Part shown: piece after piece, positions 24,685 to 36,985 of the stretch | Layout: every line of letters starts with the position of its first letter | How positions within the stretch are numbered: position 1 is the stretch's first letter | Source: Nymphaea colorata | Lineage: Eukaryota > Streptophyta > Magnoliopsida > Nymphaeales > Nymphaeaceae | Length of the DNA stretch: 64,000 nucleotides | Direction: 5' to 3' | Assembly (NCBI RefSeq): GCF_008831285.2 | Contig: NC_045141.1 | Span: 12,388,106-12,452,105 of the forward strand | Notes under the pieces: generated by a model | What the model was told of the DNA's origin: nothing | Databases searched by the model: none | Seen by the model: only the letters and a program-made list of their open reading frames with translations | Translations under genes and position numbers: made by a program

Positions 24685-25870
24685 TTAAAGTTTACAAGTG
24701 GCCTCCTTATTATATAAATAAGGATCCTCTATAAATTTCCAAATGCAGAGCAATAAATATGTAGAGATCAAGTTCTCTCGCACTTTTGGAGCATAGTGGA
24801 CATTTTCTAGTGTTAAGACTTTCTTAGAGGTGAATTTGATTTCTACACTCTCTTTATCCAACAGGTTAGCAGAAGAAGAGTTTCTCATGTAGAGATTATT
24901 TTCTTTCCAAGTTATTTCTTAAGATTTAACTAAACTTTTGTCATTAACCACATGCACATTGCTTCCTATATTTAGGTACTAGCCATTATCTGATGTCCTC
25001 ATAAATCTTTTAGAAGTTATGATAACAAGCTTTTCTTCTATATGATTATATTGTGGACCAGTCGTCTTCCTACCTCTATAATTTCTTGTATAATGTCTCA
25101 TTTGACCACAAACAAAACATTAACTCTCTTTGTGCCATTTGCTTTGCCTCAAGTAAAACTTCCTTAAAAAATTTTAGGAGTGACTTTTGCTACAAATGTT
25201 TGAAATCATGTTCACTGTAGGAGTGACTTTTGCTGGGTATTTTTCATTATTTTTATCATGAATAAATGAGTCTTCTTCAATGTGAATGCCCTTAAGGGGT
25301 CCATTCAAAGTGATCTTCTCATGCTTATGTTTATGAAGGTTCTTAAGCTCTTTTCGGGAATTGGATAACTTGTAATAATAGTGGCTGCTTGAAAATCATC
25401 CTCTAGAAACATATCTTCATCTTTTATTTTACGAGCCAAGAATTGGATCTCATGAATCTGTGCTATTGACATATTGATCTACCAAGAATGTTTTGTTGCC
25501 GACATCTTTGGTGTTGTACTTACAATTCCTTTGTTGTTGTTGAACGTACATAAGTCAAAGAAAGTTTCTTCCAACATATTTAGAATATGTCATTTGCATA
25601 GATAGTAGTCAGTCTCTCATTTTTTCCTTCTTTCTTTCGTCTGTTGCTCAGATTCTACTTCGAATGGAGCAAGTTATGGACATAGCTTCTTGATGATGTA
25701 GTCGATCTAAAGTTTTGACATCAAAAAATGGTACATTTGCTTCCCAACATTTGAAGTTTGTTCCACCAAAATGATGAGTTTCTCCAAATCATGAGTCAAC
25801 AAGTTCATGGAGTTCAAGTCAATTGAAGTAGAACAAAAAGGCGACACTTGAAATTCTCAACTTGTTGGTG
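24685..25870 (-). pseudogene. Decayed Ty1/copia gag relic
   Basis: Read from right to left, broken frames show, in copia order, FGGTNFKCWEANVPF (Gag N-terminal region), a Gag helical block (IQFLARKIKDEDMF, FQAATIITSYPIPEKS), a degenerate zinc knuckle CFVCGQMRHYTRNY in which the last Cys has become Tyr (25,078-25,119), and the segment between protease and integrase (FTSKKVLTLENVHYAP, VRENLIST). Many stops and frameshifts separate these. Integrase, RT, RNase H and LTRs are missing. The domain order makes a copia origin clear. It is a different lineage from the two complete elements in this window. Confidence 0.8.
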
Positions 25871-28116
25871 CAAATGTAGAAAATGGAAGAGTTTCCTTCA
25901 CAACTCCTCTCCCCCAGTTTATGATTTATTCTTATGTGAAAGGGATGATGTGATTGCATTCTCATGACATAATTAGGTCAATACCTTAAGAGCTCTATGT
26001 CTTGCACACAGACAAAAGCTCTACTACACTGAAGCTGTTCATTCAAATTGCCATTGCCTAACAGAAAGCTAATTTATAAATGTTAAAAAAACTAACAACT
26101 TTTCATGAAAAACCACAAACATTGCAACCTTTCAAATCGAATAGTGGCAACTTTTAAAACTAAACAACACATTCTTTCAATACATACCCTTGCATGGAAA
26201 GACACATACTTTATAATTTTAAAATATTTATTTTAAAATTTTTATTAATAGTGCTATGTGATATATTGAATAGGTGTTGCATTACCTCATAATACCAATA
26301 CCAAAACGGGTGGAAAATAGTTTCTTCATCATGATAGCATGAGGTTAGACTCTATCTAGACACATTCTTGCATTAGGAGCCATATAAAAGATTGAGATCT
26401 AGGAGTGAGACCAAGTGCACATACCACATTTGGGGGTGTTAGGAAACAATAACATTATGTTACTGCCCAATGCATCTAGCTCAAATGGTCAGATTAGTTG
26501 GACAATTTAAAAAGTGTTTTATGAATTTGTCATACTTTTTGTGACAAATGCATGGAACAGTAACACACTGTTATTGTTTTGCTTCAAGAGGCATAATGGC
26601 AGCTGATTGAGCTAGGGCCTGTATAAAGGCATGTCTCTATTTCGATTCTCATGGGCATTATGTTTATTATTTTAAGGTGGTAGGGCGCATCATCTAAGTT
26701 GAAGAGTGAACTGTTGCTATCACTGATACCAACGCAACTCAGGACCTTGAAAGCTAGAGGAATTGGAGGGGGGCTTCGGGCCTCGTTTCGAGTGGTGGGA
26801 TGAACCTCACACAAAGTTATTGTTTCCAAACAGCACCTTGATGGTAAAATGAGTGCTCTTAAGAAAGGAGTGACCTGCATACTCTGAAGGTGGCAAACTC
26901 ATTGTTTCTCTATCTCAAAAACACTTAAATGTTGTAAATTAGGAACCTCTTAAAAAGAGTCGCAACTTTTCAACTAAACAACACCTCCCATGAACAAGAC
27001 ACAATCAACACGACCTGGAGTCCGAGCAAATAGGGAGAGAGGGGGGGTGCTTTTCCGTCTTTGAGGCGATAGTTGCTAACTTCCTACCCACTCCAAAGTA
27101 CATTCTTCAGCTTAATTTTTTCCACCATCCAAAACAGTAAAATCCATGTGAGAAATTTTGAATTTTGTCTTCTTTCATCTATGGATTTGTCTGACCAAAG
27201 AGTCAGAGTACACTTGGATCAGACATCATATGAGGTGTGGAGCCACTACCTGGGGAGCCAAGAATCGTTCACCCGTCTTCTCAGAAATGCTCAGTTGCCG
27301 CAAATGCCTGAAGATCAAAACAAGTTCTACCTATAACTTTAGACGAAAAAAGGTACGCAGCAACCGCTTTTGAGCCGCCCACCGTTTTCTAACCAGTGGG
27401 CGGCTGAAAAGCATTTACTATATTCTTTTATTTCTTCTTCGTTTTTTAACCGACCAAACATAAGTTTGGCATCTATGCTGAATTAAAACCATAAAAACTT
27501 CTTGGCCATCCATTTTCCGGCAAGTATATTGCCGGAAATTTGATAAAATGAAAAAAAATGGAATCCCCATTTTTTTCCGTGTCATTTTCAGTTGATAGGT
27601 GGCCAGAAAACGACCGGACCGGCGCCATCTCAAAATCGAGCGACGGTGGTGGGAAGAAGTGCAGAAAGAGGTTTGACATTTGATATATATAAATAAATAT
27701 AGATTAATTGTTTCAAGTTTTGTTTTTTTGGAAGAATGATGTGAATTGTTAAACACTTACATAATTGAGAAGCAGGCTTAGGTGTACGTATATATGACAT
27801 ATTTGTACCAACCGAACTCTTATAATGGTGCTTCTATTAATTTATTGTAATTTATCCTTCTAAGCTTTTTATCCCTCATAAAGTACAACCCATATGCAAT
27901 TGTCACTTAAAAAATTGATTCAATTATTTTATAATAAACAAAATATTTATTGACACAAGACATACATCGTAGAAGTTTATATATTATATTATGTTTTGAA
28001 TGCATGGAAAAAAATGTGGGTTGATACTATAAAAGTAAAGGGAAGTACATTCTTAAACATGTGTTATGCAAAATAAACATAGGCTGAAGTTCAAATCCAA
28101 TGAGCACCACCTTTGT
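25871..28116. other. Spacer with MITE-like fragments and hairpins
   Basis: A segment at 26,430-26,585 carries gtaacacactgttattgttt and related words shared with 30,240-30,425 and 31,715-31,865. Two strong hairpins occur: agccgcccac pairing with gtgggcggct (27,374-27,406) and tttccggcaa pairing with ttgccggaaa (27,517-27,541). No gene recognised. Confidence 0.45.
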
Positions 28117-28527
28117 GTAGAGCTGTACAACAAGTTTAGCTAACTCGAGCTCAAATAAAGTTACAAATGAGTTGAGCTCGATTTTAACTTAGAACTCGAG
28201 TTTGAGTTACATGAATTCGACTCAATTAAACTCTAATAGCCTTGTTTAATCTAGGTTATCCTTTTTGTTCAATTTGATTAAGCTTAGTAAGCTTGTTTAA
28301 TCTTGATTATATTTTTTTTTGTAATTTCCTAACTTAAAATCAAAGAAAGAGATCAAAGTTAAATTGGAAGTTGGTAAACAAGTTTAAATGAGTCGAGTAT
28401 GAGCGAGACACAATCTATCGAGTCGAGCTTGAGCAAAACTTATACAGCTTGATTCGAGCAGAACATGAGTCGAGTATAGCCGACCTGCACCAAATTCAAG
28501 CTCGACTCGGCTCCTGTACAACCCTAC
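28117..28527 (+). repeat. 400-bp interspersed repeat, copy 2
   Basis: The termini gtagagctgtacaac and cctgtacaaccctac are imperfect inverted repeats. The interior is rich in gagctcgag/gagtcgagc words and contains the aagttggtaaacaagtttaa core shared, in inverse orientation, with 163-564. Likely a non-autonomous DNA element. The superfamily was not determined because no clean target duplication was seen. Confidence 0.65.
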
Positions 28528-29108
28528 TTTTTGTAGAAGCTTAAGCAGGTATAAGCCATATAACTTAGAGTTTTGTAATTAACAAATAGGCACTCAAGTT
28601 TCCCATAATTCTTAAGTCTCCATTTTTAGATAAAAGCATGAAACTGGAGACACAATTTACAAAATTATCCCCTCAATGCAGTACATGTAATAAAACTTTA
28701 AAACATGAACATATTTAAGAAAATGATTCTTGTTGTCGAGTAAGAATCGACCATCGCTGGATAGCAAGGGTATAGGTGAGAGTCACCATCGACCCGTGCC
28801 AGACAAAGAGGGTTGTCACTTGCTACTGGGAGGTCAACAATGTCTTTGTGCAAGGATCGATGCTGACCTTTGCTTGCTTGGTGAGGGTATATATATATAT
28901 ATATATATTGAGTGGACAATGACTTTGGTATTTAGAGTCATCCAGCAGTCTATGAAAACAGATACATGGTTGAGAGAAAAAAAATGAAAAAAACAAGTAT
29001 AAATTAATATTAGATGATGAAAATGTTTATCAAAGTTTTTTTCTTTAATTTTTTTAACTATCCATCTTATTTGATCGGACAGTGCAGATGAGATAACTAG
29101 TTACAGAG

Positions 29109-29180
<72 letters not shown>

Positions 29181-32100
29181 TTTTTTTCTTAAATGTAATG
29201 TGTGGACTTTGTAAAGTACCCCTCTAATTTTATGCCTTTACGAGGAGACAGCGATTTGAAAATTATGGGAAACCTGTGAGCATCTATTTGTTAGTTATGG
29301 AAACTTAGGTGGTCATATGTTAACTGGCTTAAAAGTTGAGCAGCCCTTTTTGTAACTTTGTTTTTTCTTTTTCTAACATAACATAACAAGAGTGCCCAAA
29401 CGGAAACCCAAGCGTGAGCTCCTTGGGAGCAGTGGCAACGCATTCTGGAATCTACAGTACACTGTTCCACCTTCCTTCTTCCAGGAAGGACGCTGCTACA
29501 TGTACAATGACTTCCGACCTCACCTAAAAGCAAACACGAGAAGGGGGTGAAAAAGTCCACGGTGGCCCCATGCGGGCTCGATATTGACATCCCCTCCCAC
29601 AATTTTCTTGGTCAAATCTCCCCGATTTCTATCCGGAAATCTTTTTCACGGGACTGCCAGTCTAGCATGTGAAAAGCGCGTGGTTCTGACTTCTCGTGAC
29701 CGGCGGTTCCTTTTGTCCCACCCTCTACAAGACAAATGGGCCCTTTGGGGTCCCTCTGGTCACCGGGAAGTACACGGCGTCCGCTTTGCGGCGGACAGAC
29801 GACTCTCGGACTTCAAACCCATCACGTCCCCTTAATTCCGTGATGTTTACAAGTAGTGGGTGGGCATGTAGAGCCCCAGAGAGCTCCACCATCCCTAACA
29901 TTGCTATTCTTCTTCCCTTTTATAGTTACCACACATTAGAAATTAGAGTATAATCCATTTCACTTCTTCCTCGCTATAATGCCCTAAAACAAAACTGCTA
30001 TTTTAAGTTTTTTTTTTCCTACTTTCAAATGTGTTTTTGGAGTGCAATATTTCATGAATGTATCCAATCTTTAAGATCTATTTATGTAAGACTTTGTTTT
30101 TGAATGTGATGCTTATGTTACCAAACAACTTCCAAAATTTGCCAATCTTTTAAGGAGACAAGATGATTGTGAACAGGCAAATCTAAAAAGATAAGAGAGA
30201 GAGAAAAAAATTGGAATAAAACATTGATCTTTGGACAAATTTGTGAAATAGTAACATGTTGTCGCAATTGCCAAACAAGTAGAACAACACATTTTGTTAA
30301 AGGACGTTTAAGAATATGAACCCTTATGTTAGTGTTCCTTGTATTTAACCCAAAAATTGGCTAGATTTAGTGGACACTCTATTTTTTGAGGCAGTAACAC
30401 ATTGTTACCATTCCCAAACAGTATCTAAAGGAACAGGTGTTCCTTGAGAGGGTCTATGTGGATCCTGTCTAATATTCTTTGTCAGACAGCTGTAAACATG
30501 TCAACTTTTCCTATCTCATCTCCTAAGAGAGTCAAAACTAACGTTAAATTGAAAACATGCAAACTGATAATAGAAATCCTCCATATCTCATATTTATTCG
30601 TTGGAAGGAAAATGGTATAGGCTATATAGTCTCAGACACGTTGCCCAAACCAATAAATAGGCTATGAGAAATTGAAAATAGTGTTTGATTCATGTAGCTA
30701 GCAGACTGCACGTGTCCAGTGTTTGCAGTAGGACAGGGACATGAAGTCATGCTATCAAAAGCCTCTTTCACGGACAAACCTGATAGAGCGAGAGAGGAGA
30801 GAGAAAGAGATGGATGGCAAGAGAGGGAGACCCGTCGGATGAGTTGCAGGTCTTTGTCTCTATCAGGCAGGCTTTGTCGAGCGTCTTCTCCCTCTCTCTA
30901 CACGCGTTCTAACGCCGTCCGTTGCCTTTGTTTGTTCTCAACTGTTCCATATGTACCAAAGAAAGTTGAATCCGTTGAATTTGGAACACACAGACAACCC
31001 CCTGTCTACGCGTTCCCACGGCCCACCATTTGATGTCTCACTGTTCGGTCAAATGCAGCGGTGTCTGTTCCTGTGTCCCACAGTGATGCAAACACCCTCT
31101 TAGAGAGAGGACAAGTACGCAATCCCACGTTTGTTGCCTTCTGTCCTGGCTGCTGACCATAGAAACGTTTTCAGTTGAGGCTTCATACTCTTGTTACAAT
31201 TCTCAAAACAGGCCTGGGGTTATTCAGTTTGCACATGTGGACCCAAGTTCTCTTTAATAAGGCTTCACATTAAAGTCTTATTTTGGAGCATGTGAGATTA
31301 CTGCCTTTTTTATAACTTTTTTCAATTCCACAAGTATTTGTTTGTCAAATCATGTAACGTTAATCCTAAGTTTTAACTGCAGGTTATAGTTGAAATAGAT
31401 CTAGAATTTCACCATTTGGATAACATGAATGTGACCTTGATGCGTTTGGACAGATCAGATTTGATTGAGATTCAGACTCGATTCAAATTAATCAGCATTT
31501 GGTTCAGTTCAATCAGTTTAACTCCAAATTAATTTAATCTTGAGATAGATATCATGATTTGTTTATTAAAAAGCTAGGCAATTTTAACCTTGTAGACAGG
31601 ATCTTAAGAGTAATTGGTGAGAAACATATATTAAGTCAATCATATTTTAGACCCAAAATTTCTGTGATCAAGTTTTTTAAGAAAATAAATGTTAAAAAAA
31701 CATGTTTTATACTAAATCAGTAACGTATTGTTACCGTCTCATGAATCTGCCCCAAACAAAGAGCCGATTTGTAGAACAGTGCGTTGCAGTATTTCATGAA
31801 TCTATTCTATTTTTTATGAAGATTCATGAGATAGTAAAGTGTTGTTGTTGCCAAACAGTCCTTAAAGAGTATTGGCGCAATTACAAGCATATGTAGTCTA
31901 AGTTGTCTTGACTTGATTTAGTGGTCTAGATGCATGCACCAACAAAACACATTTTGTCACCAACAAAGTTCGAATGCAATTTTTTATCGATTTTCATGCC
32001 CTTGCTTTTCTCTCTTACTCATTTCAATTATGTGATTTATAACTTGTTTTTTTATTTATTTAATAAACTATATATGTATTGGCATGCAAGCAACCTATTT

Positions 32101-32351
32101 GAAGGGCCGACGCAACTTATTGCTTCTAGCTTCGAAGCAATGTTTGTTTTTTTCCTTTTCTTTTCGCCAAGGAGCCAGCTCCACCTCTACTCAATATTTA
32201 TATAGCTCCGAGTCTCATATTCTTTTATCTTTAAGATAATGGATTATCTTTTTCAGCAGAGCCGGGGTTTCGGATAAAAGGTGATGGAATCCCAAGCTCG
32301 CATATCACCAACCGCCTTGCATCATCCTCTTTGGCATACATATAACACACA
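28528..32351. other. Spacer with microsatellites and MITE-like fragments
   Basis: A (TA)n run lies at 28,888-28,909. Segments around 30,230-30,425 and 31,700-31,870 share gtaacatgttg/gtattgttacc and ccaaacagt words with 26,430-26,585, so they look like copies of one short element. A locally GC-richer stretch at 29,590-29,835 has overlapping open frames without recognisable domains. Confidence 0.45.
29114..29177. repeat. (TA)32 microsatellite
   Basis: An uninterrupted TA dinucleotide run of about 64 bp, the longest clean microsatellite in the window. Confidence 0.97.
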
Positions 32352-32485
32352 CAGGGGCAGAGGGAAGGGGGGCGGGCAGGAAGCTTGCACAAAATTTTTA
32401 AAAATTTATATGTAAATCTAAAACTTTTTTAGTTTAATTATATATAAAAAATTTGAAATTTTTTATTTTGCTCTTGAAACTACAA

Positions 32486-32490
32486 GTTTG
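32486..32490. repeat. Copia-1 target-site duplication, left (gtttg)
   Basis: The 5 bp gtttg directly abuts the left LTR and is repeated exactly at 37,255-37,259, the 5-bp duplication expected for copia integrase. Confidence 0.95.
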
Positions 32491-32747
32491 TGTCAAACTT
32501 GAGTTCTTGTGGAGAATTGCAGAACTCTGCAGAAAACAGGGGAAAGAGAAGTCGGCAGGAAAAACAGAGTAAGAAGCTCTCACTCAATTTTATTCATCTC
32601 TTCAAGTATCTCTCTCTCTCTTTACTTTAATCTATTTATACATTCATGATACACTTTCGTTATGTTACAGCTGTACAGTCTGTTAGAATGTGAGCTGTCA
32701 TGCTTGTTGCAACTGTCTCACCACTAGAGTTGTCTTGTGTGCTAACA
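32491..32747 (-). repeat. Copia-1 3' LTR
   Basis: 257-bp terminal repeat, starting tgtcaaac and ending gctaaca on the plus strand. It is identical to the other LTR except for C at 32,595. It supplies the transcript 3' end in the minus orientation. Confidence 0.97.
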
Positions 32748-32758
32748 CTCCCCCTCAA
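32748..32758 (-). other. Copia-1 polypurine tract
   Basis: On the element strand this reads ttgagggggag immediately before the 3' LTR, the usual plant copia plus-strand primer. The Gag-Pol stop codon TGA overlaps it. Confidence 0.9.
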
Positions 32759-35700
32759 GTTGAAGATTCTAAGTCTAGAACTCCCAACTTGTTTATAATT
32801 CTGTTGAAACTATCCTTACATAGTGGTTTTGTAAATACGTCAGCTAGCTGCTCCTCACTTCTGACAAACACAGGTTTTATCTCGTTTTTCTGAATTTTCT
32901 CTCTAATGAAATGGCAGTCTACCTCTATGTGTTTTGTTCTTTCGTGAAACACTGGGTTAGCACAGATGTACATTGCAGCTTTGTTGTCGCACTTGAGTTC
33001 CATTGCTTCGTCCACTTTGATGCCAAGATCGGTGAGGACATACTTGATCCACAACACTTCACATGTAGCTAATGACATAGCCCTGTACTCGGCTTCCGCA
33101 CTTGATCTAGCTACGACTAGTTGTTTTTTACTTTTCCAGGTTACTAAGTTTTTTCCTATAAAACTGCAATATCCAGCGATTGATTTTCTGTCATTGGGAT
33201 CTCTGGCCCAGTCAGCGTCTGAATAGCTTGTAACATTTAGACCTCCTTCTCTTCTCATAAGAATTCCCCTATTCGGTGTTCCTTTGAGAAATCTCACTAT
33301 TCTAAGTAGAGCCTCTAGATGTTGTTTTCTTGGACAGTGCATGAACTGGCTTAATCTGTTTATAGCATAGAGAATGTCAGGCCTTGTGGCTGTCAAGTAG
33401 ATGATCTTTCCAATAAGTCGCTGAAAGCTCCCTGTGTCTTTAACTAACTCTCCTTCATCCTTGAGAAGTTTTATGTTTGCTTCCATTGGTGTCTCTGCCT
33501 TTTTTGCATTTAGCATACCTGTTTCTTTTAGTAAATCAAGTAGATACTTTCGTTGACACATAAAAATTCCTTTAGATGATTGTGCTACTTCTATTCCTAG
33601 AAAGTAGCGTAGGCTTCCCAAGTCTTTGATCTCAAACTGACTGTTGAGAGTCTTCTTTGTGAGTTCCATAAATCTGTCATCATCGCCTGCTAGTAATATG
33701 TCATCGACGTAGACTATAACCACACTAGTTTTCCCTTGGTTAGAAATGTGAGTAAACAATGAGTGATCTGAAGCACTTTGTATATACTTCAGTTCTTTTA
33801 ATTTCTGACTGAACTTGGCATTCCATGCTCTAGGGGATTGTTTCAGTCCATAGAGAGATCTTCTTAATTTGCACACTGCCTTAGGAACTGAGCTACATTC
33901 AACACCTTGTGGCAGATCCATATATATTTCCTCGTCTAGATCGCCATTGAGGAACGCATTTTTTACATCAAGTTGATGTAAGCTCCACTTCTTTACTGCC
34001 GCCACTGATAACACCACTCTTATGGTGTTCATTTTCGCAACGGGTGCGAACGTTTCATGATAGTCAATTCCTTCCTTCTGAGTATAGCCCTTCGCTACTA
34101 GTCTTGCTTTGAATCTTTCTATCTCTCCACTGCTTTTATATTTGATTTTGAATGTCCACTTGCATCCCACAGTTTTTTTCCCATTTGGTAAGGTTACTAT
34201 ATCCCATGTTCTGTTTTTTTGTAGTGCGCTCAATTCTTCCTGGATTGCTGCACGCCAACTTGGAGATTGACACGCTTCAGTGAAGTTTGTGGGCTCCTTT
34301 TGTGCATATATTTTGGTCAGGTAGCTTTGATACAGCTCAGAGTAATTTTCTAGTCTCACATCATTTAGCACTGAGTATTGATTTTTCCCTTGCGCATAGT
34401 AGCTGAAAAAATCATTAAACTTTACAGGTGGCCTCCTTATTCTTGTAGATCTTCTGACCTGTTGTTGTTGAGATTCATGAGAACTAGTGTCGCTGTTACT
34501 GTTATTGTTTTCAATACCATTCTCGTTGCTTGTGGATTCACTCATTGATACATCAGTTTCTGTATAAGTTCCTGTATCTGTCATTGGTGACAAGGCAGGT
34601 AACGGTAATGATGGCGATGGCAGAGATGGTGACATTCGAGGAGCCACCCATCTCTTTATCCACTCCCCCTGATTTAAACTCTGCACGTCAGTAAAGTATG
34701 GCAGATCTTCTACTACCTTGACATCTCTTGAAATGTAGAATTTTCCAGAGTTTGAATCGAAGCACTTGTATCCCTTCTTTGAGGAGGAGTAACCAAGAAA
34801 TACGCACTTGATAGCACGTTTTTGGAATTTGTTTCTGTAATGATCTTGTACATGCACAAAACAGGTGGCACCAAATACACGCAGATGAGCAAGAGATGGT
34901 TGTCTATTATATAATATTTCAAATGGACTTTTGTTTTCAAGTTGGCGGCTTGCTGTTCTATTGATCAAATAGCAGGAAGTAGCAACTGCTTCGGGCCAAA
35001 AACTGTCAGGGACATCCATGTGAAACAGTATGGCTCTTGTAATATTTAGCAAGTGTCTGTTCTTCCTCTCGCAGATGCCATTCTGCTGCGGGGTCCCTGA
35101 GCACGTCAGTTGTGGAAGGATTCCATGTGCTTTAAAGAAATTGTCAAACTGCACATTAACAAACTCTCCACCATTGTCTGATCTTACTGTTTTTATCCGT
35201 TTATCAAACTGTGTCTCAATCATCTTGTGAAATTTTCTGAAACAATCAAATACCTCATCCTTTTTCTTTAGAAAGTATATCCAACTCATGCGTGACTTAT
35301 CATCGATTAGTAACAGAAAGTATTTGAATTGAAGTTTGGAAAGTGTGGGAGCCGGTCCCCATACATCGGCATGAATCAAATCAAAAATCCCTTCACTGTT
35401 TGTTTCAGACTGAGGGAAAGGTAATCGTGACATCTTAGCAAACTCGCATGCTTCACAAACAGAGAAATCACACACAAAGTTTGGAAACATTGTTTTAAGT
35501 ATTCCATTTGATGGATGTCCTAATCTGCAGTGCCAAAGGTGGAGTGATTTACTGTTCTTTGCTGTAAGGAAAACTTTAGGCTGCTGTAAATCCAGAAAAT
35601 ATAGTCCATCTTTCTCGTAGCCTTCACCAATCTTCATCTGGGATGTTGGGTCCAGCAGAGTTACTTTCTTCTTGGAAAAAATAACATCACAGTTAAGGTC

Positions 35701-36978
35701 CCTGGTCAGCTTGCTAACTGATAGAAGGTTATTAGGGAACTTTTGAACATATAAAGCAGAACTGGATTGTTTTTTAAACGACAGATGGCCGATTCCGTTG
35801 ACTGATGTCATAGACCCATCTGCCATCTGTAACTTTGTGTTACTGATATGTGTAACATCTGTTATTTTGTTTAGATCGCCAGTAATATGCTCAGTTGCGC
35901 CGCTGTCTACTACCCAAGAATCAGAATTTAATTTAACTGTGAAGGCAAGAGACTTACCTAGTACAGCAGAGGATTCTTCAGGTGTAGAGGATGCAGTGCT
36001 GGTGGCAAGGTTAGATTGAGCTACTTGACGCAGCAGACGAGCAAGGTCGGATAAGTGTGCTTGAGAGAGGTTTGGGTTTCTTGAAGCTTGTCCTGGATTT
36101 CTTGAAGCTTGTCCTAGATTTCTGCTTATTTGTGGCTTTCCGTGCAGGTGCCAACACTTATCCCTTGTATGGCCATTCTTCTTACAGTATGTGCATTTGA
36201 ATTTTGATCGAAGTCTATTCAAGGGAGGAGGCTCAGCATCTTCTTGTCTTAGACTCTTGAATGCCATCAGTTCTTGCCTTTCTTCAATGCCTCTTGTATC
36301 GTCAGAATTCATCACTTTGCGACGAGTTTCCTCTCGTTGTATCATGGCACATACGGTGTTTAATGATGGTAGTGGGTCACTCATCAGCACCTGGCTTCGT
36401 AGGTTATCAAAGTCTTGGCCTAGTCCAGCCAAGATCTTGAAAGTTTTGTCTTCCTCTTGACGTTGCCTCAGAATATCTAGATTTGCTGTAATTGGTCGGT
36501 ATTGGGAGAGTTCATCCCACATACCCTTAAGACCATTCAGATATAAATGGAATGGTTTGTTACCTTTGACTGTTCTTGCAACTTCTTGTTGCAATTGATA
36601 CACACGAGCGAGATTGTGTGTTTCACCGTAAATCTCATTTAGAGTATCCCAGATTTCTTTTGAGGAGTCAAGGAACAAGAACCCCTCAGCTATATTTGGC
36701 TCCATAGAGTTGAGCAACCATGCCATAACGAGTCTGTCGTTTGCCTCCCATTCATCAAATGCAGGATCTGTTTTTTCAGGTTGTGGAATTTTACCTGTAA
36801 CGTAGCCCATCTTTGATTTGCCGCAGAGAAATAGGCTGGCAGACTTGGACCAGATGATGTAATTTGATCCATTCAAGGGAGTTGTCGTGATCTTCAAGGA
36901 GGGATTAGGATCTTGAACTACGGTTTTGTGTTGATTCATCGCCTGTCGATTGCTGGTTTCATTCCCTTGTGCACTCAT
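32755..36978 (-). CDS. Copia-1 Gag-Pol polyprotein (1407 aa)
   Basis: A single polyprotein that packages and copies the element through RNA and inserts the cDNA. Visible in order, with approximate residues: the Gag helical region; a zinc knuckle CTYCKKNGHTRDKC near 262-275; the aspartic protease motif WVVDSGATEH near 357; an integrase zinc-binding region with HLWHCRLGH and CEACEFAK; the integrase catalytic residues in HADVWG, RSDNGGEF and GICERKNR; reverse transcriptase from about 920 with VYVDDILLAG near 1090; and RNase H with SYSDADWA and CDNKAAM. Length and domain order are normal for copia, and no catalytic residue I can check is missing. The start is the first ATG, 7 nt after the primer site. 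A run of SRNPGQA-like repeats follows the zinc knuckle. Probably still functional in protein terms; activity cannot be judged from sequence. Confidence 0.97.
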   Translation of the reverse strand: MSAQGNETSNRQAMNQHKTVVQDPNPSLKITTTPLNGSNYIIWSKSASLFLCGKSKMGYVTGKIPQPEKTDPAFDEWEANDRLVMAWLLNSMEPNIAEGFLFLDSSKEIWDTLNEIYGETHNLARVYQLQQEVARTVKGNKPFHLYLNGLKGMWDELSQYRPITANLDILRQRQEEDKTFKILAGLGQDFDNLRSQVLMSDPLPSLNTVCAMIQREETRRKVMNSDDTRGIEERQELMAFKSLRQEDAEPPPLNRLRSKFKCTYCKKNGHTRDKCWHLHGKPQISRNLGQASRNPGQASRNPNLSQAHLSDLARLLRQVAQSNLATSTASSTPEESSAVLGKSLAFTVKLNSDSWVVDSGATEHITGDLNKITDVTHISNTKLQMADGSMTSVNGIGHLSFKKQSSSALYVQKFPNNLLSVSKLTRDLNCDVIFSKKKVTLLDPTSQMKIGEGYEKDGLYFLDLQQPKVFLTAKNSKSLHLWHCRLGHPSNGILKTMFPNFVCDFSVCEACEFAKMSRLPFPQSETNSEGIFDLIHADVWGPAPTLSKLQFKYFLLLIDDKSRMSWIYFLKKKDEVFDCFRKFHKMIETQFDKRIKTVRSDNGGEFVNVQFDNFFKAHGILPQLTCSGTPQQNGICERKNRHLLNITRAILFHMDVPDSFWPEAVATSCYLINRTASRQLENKSPFEILYNRQPSLAHLRVFGATCFVHVQDHYRNKFQKRAIKCVFLGYSSSKKGYKCFDSNSGKFYISRDVKVVEDLPYFTDVQSLNQGEWIKRWVAPRMSPSLPSPSLPLPALSPMTDTGTYTETDVSMSESTSNENGIENNNSNSDTSSHESQQQQVRRSTRIRRPPVKFNDFFSYYAQGKNQYSVLNDVRLENYSELYQSYLTKIYAQKEPTNFTEACQSPSWRAAIQEELSALQKNRTWDIVTLPNGKKTVGCKWTFKIKYKSSGEIERFKARLVAKGYTQKEGIDYHETFAPVAKMNTIRVVLSVAAVKKWSLHQLDVKNAFLNGDLDEEIYMDLPQGVECSSVPKAVCKLRRSLYGLKQSPRAWNAKFSQKLKELKYIQSASDHSLFTHISNQGKTSVVIVYVDDILLAGDDDRFMELTKKTLNSQFEIKDLGSLRYFLGIEVAQSSKGIFMCQRKYLLDLLKETGMLNAKKAETPMEANIKLLKDEGELVKDTGSFQRLIGKIIYLTATRPDILYAINRLSQFMHCPRKQHLEALLRIVRFLKGTPNRGILMRREGGLNVTSYSDADWARDPNDRKSIAGYCSFIGKNLVTWKSKKQLVVARSSAEAEYRAMSLATCEVLWIKYVLTDLGIKVDEAMELKCDNKAAMYICANPVFHERTKHIEVDCHFIREKIQKNEIKPVFVRSEEQLADVFTKPLCKDSFNRIINKLGVLDLESST

Positions 36979-36985
36979 CTTGATA

